A DNA stretch of 64,000 nt from Variovorax sp. PMC12. GTDB taxonomy: Bacteria; Pseudomonadota; Gammaproteobacteria; Burkholderiales; Burkholderiaceae_C. Below the pieces are notes generated by a model. The model searched no databases, was not told the origin of the DNA, and worked only from the letters and a program-made list of their open reading frames with translations. A program made the position numbers and the translations under genes. Location: positions 2,305,001-2,369,000 of the forward strand of contig NZ_CP027773.1 in the NCBI RefSeq assembly GCF_003019815.1, given 5' to 3'. Below, in pieces: positions 60,547-64,000 of this stretch (its first letter is position 1; each line of letters starts with the position of its first letter).

Positions 60547-61547
60547 GACAGCGTCTCGTCGGCAGGTGCGCGCCACAGGCCCGCATGCCGCAGTTCGCCG
60601 AGCGTGCGCGACAGCACGTCGCGACGGTAGGCGCCGATGTCGCGGCCTTCGTAGTCGTAGAAGCCGCTGCCGCTCTTCAGCCCCAGCCGCCCCTCTTCGA
60701 CCATGCGGCCGACGATGGCCGGTGCGGTGTAGCGGCCCTTGTCGAGCGAGGCCGACATCTCGCGGCTCGCGTGGTGCAGGATGTCGCAGCCACCGAAGTC
60801 GATGAACTCGACCACGCCAAGCGCGGCGAAGCGCAGCCCCAGGCCGTAGCGCGTGGCCTTGTCGATCTCTTCGGCCGTGGCAGCGCCCTCTTCGATCATG
60901 CGTGCGGCCTCGTTCATCACCAGGGCCTGCAGGCGCGGCACGATGTAGCCCGGCGACGCACCGCAGACCACGGGCAGCTTGCCGATCTGCTCCATCAGCG
61001 CCTTGGTGCGCGCGAGCACGCCGGCGTCGGTGCCGGGGTGGCAGCTCAGTTCCACCACCGGGATCACATAGGCCGGGTTGAGCCAGTGCATGTTGAGGAA
61101 GCGCTCTGGCAGCCGCACGAACGCGGCCAGCTGCGTCACGAGGATGCTGCTGGTGGTCGAGGTGAGGATGGCATCGTCGCGGCAATGCCGGTTGATGTGC
61201 TCGAAGGCCTCGCGCTTGGCCTCCATGGTCTCGGGCACGCCCTCGAACACGAGTTCGGCGGCGGCAAGCGCGCGCGGGGCCGACGCGGCGTCGACGAAAT
61301 CCACGCGGGCGGCAATGCGCTCGATCTGCGAAGCGTCGATCACGCCGAGCTGCGCCAGGCCCGAGAGGCTGGCCTCGATCTCGGCCTTCGCTTCGTCGCG
61401 CAGGCGCCGCCAGGCTTCGTCGCTGCGCTGGCGCAGGTCGATCAGCGAGATGCGGTGGCCGGCATAGGCGAACGCGATCGCGATGCCGCGCCCCATGCGG
61501 CCGGCGCCGACGGCGGCGAACCGGGGCGGCGTGGCGTCATTCGCCAT
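60543..61547 (-). CDS. 3-hydroxyacyl-CoA dehydrogenase family protein
   Basis: A 334-aa stand-alone dehydrogenase. Rossmann motif VGAGRMGRGIAIAFAYAG with Asp in LIDLRQRS favouring NAD. TSTTSSILVTQLAA and the catalytic His in MHWLNPAYVIPVVE are followed by SPGYIVPRLQALVMNEA and C-terminal helices with GLRFAALGVVEFIDFGG. The pattern is near L-carnitine dehydrogenase and 3-hydroxybutyryl-CoA dehydrogenase; which one cannot be told by eye. It overlaps the opine-dehydrogenase-like gene by 11 nt. Confidence 0.88.
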   Translation of the reverse strand: MANDATPPRFAAVGAGRMGRGIAIAFAYAGHRISLIDLRQRSDEAWRRLRDEAKAEIEASLSGLAQLGVIDASQIERIAARVDFVDAASAPRALAAAELVFEGVPETMEAKREAFEHINRHCRDDAILTSTTSSILVTQLAAFVRLPERFLNMHWLNPAYVIPVVELSCHPGTDAGVLARTKALMEQIGKLPVVCGASPGYIVPRLQALVMNEAARMIEEGAATAEEIDKATRYGLGLRFAALGVVEFIDFGGCDILHHASREMSASLDKGRYTAPAIVGRMVEEGRLGLKSGSGFYDYEGRDIGAYRRDVLSRTLGELRHAGLWRAPADETLS

Positions 61548-62610
61548 CGTGCAGCCTCTGCTTGAGCTGCGTCGCGCTCAGGCCGGCAAGGCCCAGGCTC
61601 TCGAAGGTGCGCGGGCCTTGCCGCAGGTCGCGCCCCAGGAAGCCGCCGACGATGGCCAGCAGCCCGTGCGCAATCGGCGCATCGACACCTGCGTGCCGCG
61701 CTGCCGACGCCAGGAAGGCGAGGCCGAGTTCGGTGTCTTCCGTGATGTAGCGGTGCGTGTGCAGGTCGATGTTCTCGCGCCAGTCGCCCGACTTGACCAG
61801 TTGCTTGTGCGCATCGCCGTACATCCAGCGGTCGTTGTCGTAGTGGTCGGCCAGCGGATAGTGCGGCGCGCCCTTCCCGAAGGCTTCGCGCACGGCGATG
61901 CGCTCCTGGTCGAGCCGGTCGGTCACGTCGCGCACCGCGCGCTGCGTGCCTTCGTTGTGGATGTCCCAGCGCTCGAAGTGCTGCAGCGGCGCGGCGTTCA
62001 TCACCATCAGCGGGGGATGGATGACGGGGCCGGCATTCATGAGCGCGCCCGAAAGCGCGTCGCCGCAGCCGTGCACCGACGGGTAGGCGCGGCGGATCAC
62101 TTCGATGGCCTGCGCCTCCTTGCGGGCCGGATACACGCCCGTGGGCAGCCGGATCGCGCGGATGGTGACGTTGACCTCGCGCTCGCCATGCTTGCGCGCC
62201 AGGTACGGCAAGGTGCCGGTCTCGGCCCAGGCGACATCGGCACGGCTGCCGGCTTCTTTCACCGTCCTCGCCATCACGTAGCTGCCGAAGGTGCCCGGCG
62301 GCAGGAACACCACCTGCCCGTCGGCCAGGTGCGGGGCCATCGCGAGCGCGATGTCGTGCTGGGCGATGGCGGGCGTGGGGATGACGATGAGCTCGGCGTC
62401 CTTCAGCGCCGCGCCGATGTCGGCCGTGGCGAGCGCGACCGGGACTTCGCGTGCGCCTTCGGCATCTTTCAGCGTGATCGCTCCTGCGCGCACCACGGGT
62501 TCCAGCGCCGCGGCATCGCGGCGCCACAGGCGCACCTCGTGGCCGGTTTCAGACAGGTCGGCGGCGGCCGCATAGGCACCGTGACCACCCCCAAGAATCG
62601 CAATTTTCAT
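61537..62610 (-). CDS. NAD/NADP octopine/nopaline dehydrogenase family protein
   Basis: A 357-aa opine-dehydrogenase-like protein. N-terminal KIAILGGGHGAYAAAADL cofactor site; C-terminal all-helical domain with the family's SGALMNAGPVIHPPLMVMNA, which includes the conserved His and Asn. Family members form or oxidise N-(carboxyalkyl) amino acids; in plant-associated bacteria they often work in opine metabolism. It is first in a four-gene operon with a strong promoter upstream. Confidence 0.87.
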   Translation of the reverse strand: MKIAILGGGHGAYAAAADLSETGHEVRLWRRDAAALEPVVRAGAITLKDAEGAREVPVALATADIGAALKDAELIVIPTPAIAQHDIALAMAPHLADGQVVFLPPGTFGSYVMARTVKEAGSRADVAWAETGTLPYLARKHGEREVNVTIRAIRLPTGVYPARKEAQAIEVIRRAYPSVHGCGDALSGALMNAGPVIHPPLMVMNAAPLQHFERWDIHNEGTQRAVRDVTDRLDQERIAVREAFGKGAPHYPLADHYDNDRWMYGDAHKQLVKSGDWRENIDLHTHRYITEDTELGLAFLASAARHAGVDAPIAHGLLAIVGGFLGRDLRQGPRTFESLGLAGLSATQLKQRLHDGE

Positions 62611-62666
62611 GTCGAAAGTCGAAAAGCAGGTGTCGATGAACCGGCGGCCGCAGGACGGACCCGGGG

Positions 62667-62690
62667 AAGCAATGCGCTATTACATTACTT
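62667..62690 (-). promoter_or_regulatory. Inverted-repeat operator candidate over the operon -10 box
   Basis: AAGCAATG (62667-62674) and CATTACTT (62683-62690) are inverted with 7 of 8 pairs and an 8-nt spacer. The site overlaps the -10 at 62682-62687, consistent with a repressor-binding site. The regulator is not identified in the window. Confidence 0.5.
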
Positions 62691-62710
62691 TTCATCGATT
62701 CAGGTGTCAA
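62682..62710 (-). promoter_or_regulatory. Promoter of the opine-dehydrogenase-like operon
   Basis: Perfect -35 TTGACA (62710-62705), 17-bp spacer and -10 TAATGT (62687-62682, 3/6) on the minus strand, about 70 nt before the first start codon. Confidence 0.6.
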
Positions 62711-62750
62711 TCAAATTCGACGACACCGGGCTGCTCGGAAACCCGAAATG

Positions 62751-62785
62751 AAAAAGCCCGCGTTCTTGAGAAGCGCGGGCTTTTT
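62751..62785 (-). terminator. Terminator of the DEAD-box helicase gene (stem symmetric)
   Basis: Perfect 12-bp stem AAAAAGCCCGCG (62751-62762) / CGCGGGCTTTTT (62774-62785) with an 11-nt loop. The minus strand ends in T5. It follows the helicase stop at 62822 by 36 nt. Confidence 0.9.
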
Positions 62786-62821
62786 CGGGCGAAACGGCCG
62801 TCAGGCCGTTCGGAGGCGGGA

Positions 62822-64000
62822 TCAGCGGGTGGGCTTGAACGCGCGCTTTTGCGCGTCGCGGGGCACGAACACCTTGCCCGGGCCGCCGTGGCCGGCGCCG
62901 TTGCCGCGGGGCGCAAAGCCCTCGCGAGGCGCAAAACCTTCGCGGGGAGCGAAGTCGCCACGGCCACCGCCGTTGCCGCCGCGCGGGGCGCTGTCGCCCC
63001 AGCCCGGCTTGCGGCCATAGCCGCCGCCGTTGCCTTCGTCACGGCCGCCGCCGAAACCGGCGTTCTGGCCGCCGAAGCCGCCAGCACGCGGGCCCGGAGC
63101 GCGCGAACCGCGGTCGTTGAAGCCGCTGGCGCCGGCGTAGTTGCTGTTGCCGCCGCCGAAGCCGCCGGCATTGCCACCGCGATGGCCGCCACCGCCGCCA
63201 CCGAACTTGCGGTCGCGCGAATGGTTGTCACGGCCGCGGCCGCCGAAGTCGCCTTGCGGGCGGGATTGCGGCATGCGCTGTTGCGGCTCCATGCCCGGCA
63301 CCACTTCCGCCTTGAACTGCTGGCGGCTGTATTGCTCGATGTCCATGATCTTGCGGCGATCGCGGAATTCGGCAAACGTGATGGCCAGGCCATCGCGGCC
63401 GGCACGGCCGGTACGGCCGATACGGTGGGTGTAGTCCTCGGCCTTCATCGGCAGGCCGAAGTTGAAGACGTGGGTGATGGTCGGCACGTCGATGCCGCGG
63501 GCGGCGACGTCGGTCGCCACCAGGATCTGGACCTGGCCCTGGCGCAGCGCCATCAGGCGGCGGTTGCGCAGACCCTGGCTCAGGGCACCGTGCAGCGCCA
63601 CGGCGCTGAAGCCTTCTTGCTGCAGGTCGTTGGCGAGGCCGTCGCATTCGACCTGCGTGCTCGCGAACACGATGGCCTGGTTGATGCTGGTGTCACGCAG
63701 CCAGTGGTCGAGCAGCTTGCGCTTGTGCTGGGCGTTGTCGGCCCAGAACAGCACCTGCTTGATGTTGGCGTGCTTTTCCTGCGGGCTGTCGATGGTCACG
63801 CGCTGCGGCTCGCGCATCACGCGGGTGGCCAGCTGCTGGATGCGCGGCGCGAAGGTGGCGCTGAACATCATGGTCTGCTGGCGCTCGATGGTGAGCTGGT
63901 TGACTTCCGCCAGGTCGTCGGCGAAGCCGAGGTCGAGCATGCGGTCGGCTTCGTCGACCACCAGGAACTTGACCTGGTCGAGCTTGATCTGCATCGAGCG
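62822..64000 (-). CDS. rhlE: DEAD-box ATP-dependent RNA helicase (RhlE-like), 5' partial
   Basis: The frame is open through the window edge, so the N-terminal Q motif and Walker A are missing here. Visible are motif II VVDEADRMLDLGF, motif III in MMFSATFAP, IVFASTQVECDGLA, motif V ATDVAARGIDVP and motif VI HRIGRTGRAGRDG. A Gly/Arg/Asn-rich tail of about 160 residues (GGGGGGHRGG, repeated APREGF units) is typical of Burkholderiales RhlE and expected to bind RNA. It acts in ribosome assembly and cold-related RNA remodelling. Confidence 0.93.
   Translation of the reverse strand, partial: RSMQIKLDQVKFLVVDEADRMLDLGFADDLAEVNQLTIERQQTMMFSATFAPRIQQLATRVMREPQRVTIDSPQEKHANIKQVLFWADNAQHKRKLLDHWLRDTSINQAIVFASTQVECDGLANDLQQEGFSAVALHGALSQGLRNRRLMALRQGQVQILVATDVAARGIDVPTITHVFNFGLPMKAEDYTHRIGRTGRAGRDGLAITFAEFRDRRKIMDIEQYSRQQFKAEVVPGMEPQQRMPQSRPQGDFGGRGRDNHSRDRKFGGGGGGHRGGNAGGFGGGNSNYAGASGFNDRGSRAPGPRAGGFGGQNAGFGGGRDEGNGGGYGRKPGWGDSAPRGGNGGGRGDFAPREGFAPREGFAPRGNGAGHGGPGKVFVPRDAQKRAFKPTR

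Noticed and set aside
62840..63210. Repetitive GC-rich tract as a tandem repeat array
   Set aside because: It is the Gly/Arg-rich C-terminal tail of the RhlE-like helicase, in frame and typical of the family.

Overview
The window is high-GC DNA with betaproteobacterial gene content and order: polA next to a type-II thrB, a BPSS1780-family membrane protein, and a DUF2339/DUF3999 pair. Codon use, the many ATGA start/stop overlaps and the catabolic locus described below all point to Comamonadaceae, most likely Variovorax. No rRNA, CRISPR array, integrase or transposase was seen.

Region 1 (1-11.6 kb) is centred on peptides and D-amino acids. It holds the two ATPases of a Dpp/Opp-type ABC transporter (the first cut by the window edge), an N-acyl-D-amino-acid deacylase, a ZIP metal transporter, a dienelactone-hydrolase-like protein, an Asp/Glu racemase, a polar amino-acid binding protein, a DadA-type dehydrogenase, a LysR regulator and a CPG2-like M20 peptidase. 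Between the ATPases and the deacylase lie two inverted 96-bp palindromic elements that share an identical 46-nt core.

Region 2 (11.6-32.9 kb) is mostly housekeeping: polA, a DUF2782-like gene, thrB, membrane proteins, uvrD, guaC, a hydrolase and an SDR. It then becomes a gene-poor stretch with four tRNAs (Ala-CGC, Lys-CTT, His-GTG, Arg-ACG), an HNH endonuclease, a regulator with a degenerate receiver domain, several very small genes, and isolated terminators that suggest small RNAs.

Region 3 (32.9-58.8 kb) is a roughly 25-kb, almost wholly co-oriented and translationally coupled catabolic cluster. It is bracketed by two MarR regulators, one divergent at the head and one near the tail. In transcription order it encodes a two-subunit indolepyruvate-type oxidoreductase, a ferredoxin reductase, a Rieske oxygenase alpha/beta pair, a CoA ligase, a Cys-less thiolase-like protein, a DUF35-SDR fusion, a cyclase-family hydrolase, an SDR, two binding proteins, a second Rieske alpha/beta pair, a third binding protein, LivH, a LivM-LivG fusion, LivF, a second CoA ligase, two SDRs, MarR and a thioesterase. 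I interpret this as the Variovorax iad-type indole-3-acetate (auxin) degradation locus. The parts fit a route IAA -> dioxindole-3-acetate -> its CoA thioester -> isatin + acetyl-CoA (retro-aldol) -> isatinate (cyclase-family hydrolase) -> anthraniloyl-CoA/anthranilate (Ior-type oxidoreductase, thioesterase). The gene families are read from the sequence; the assignment of individual steps is inference.

Region 4 (58.9-64 kb) is a separate four-gene operon on the minus strand: opine-dehydrogenase-like protein, 3-hydroxyacyl-CoA dehydrogenase, an alpha/beta-fold protein lacking its catalytic Ser and His, and an MDR oxidoreductase. It has a good promoter overlapped by an inverted-repeat operator candidate. 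The window ends inside a DEAD-box RNA helicase.
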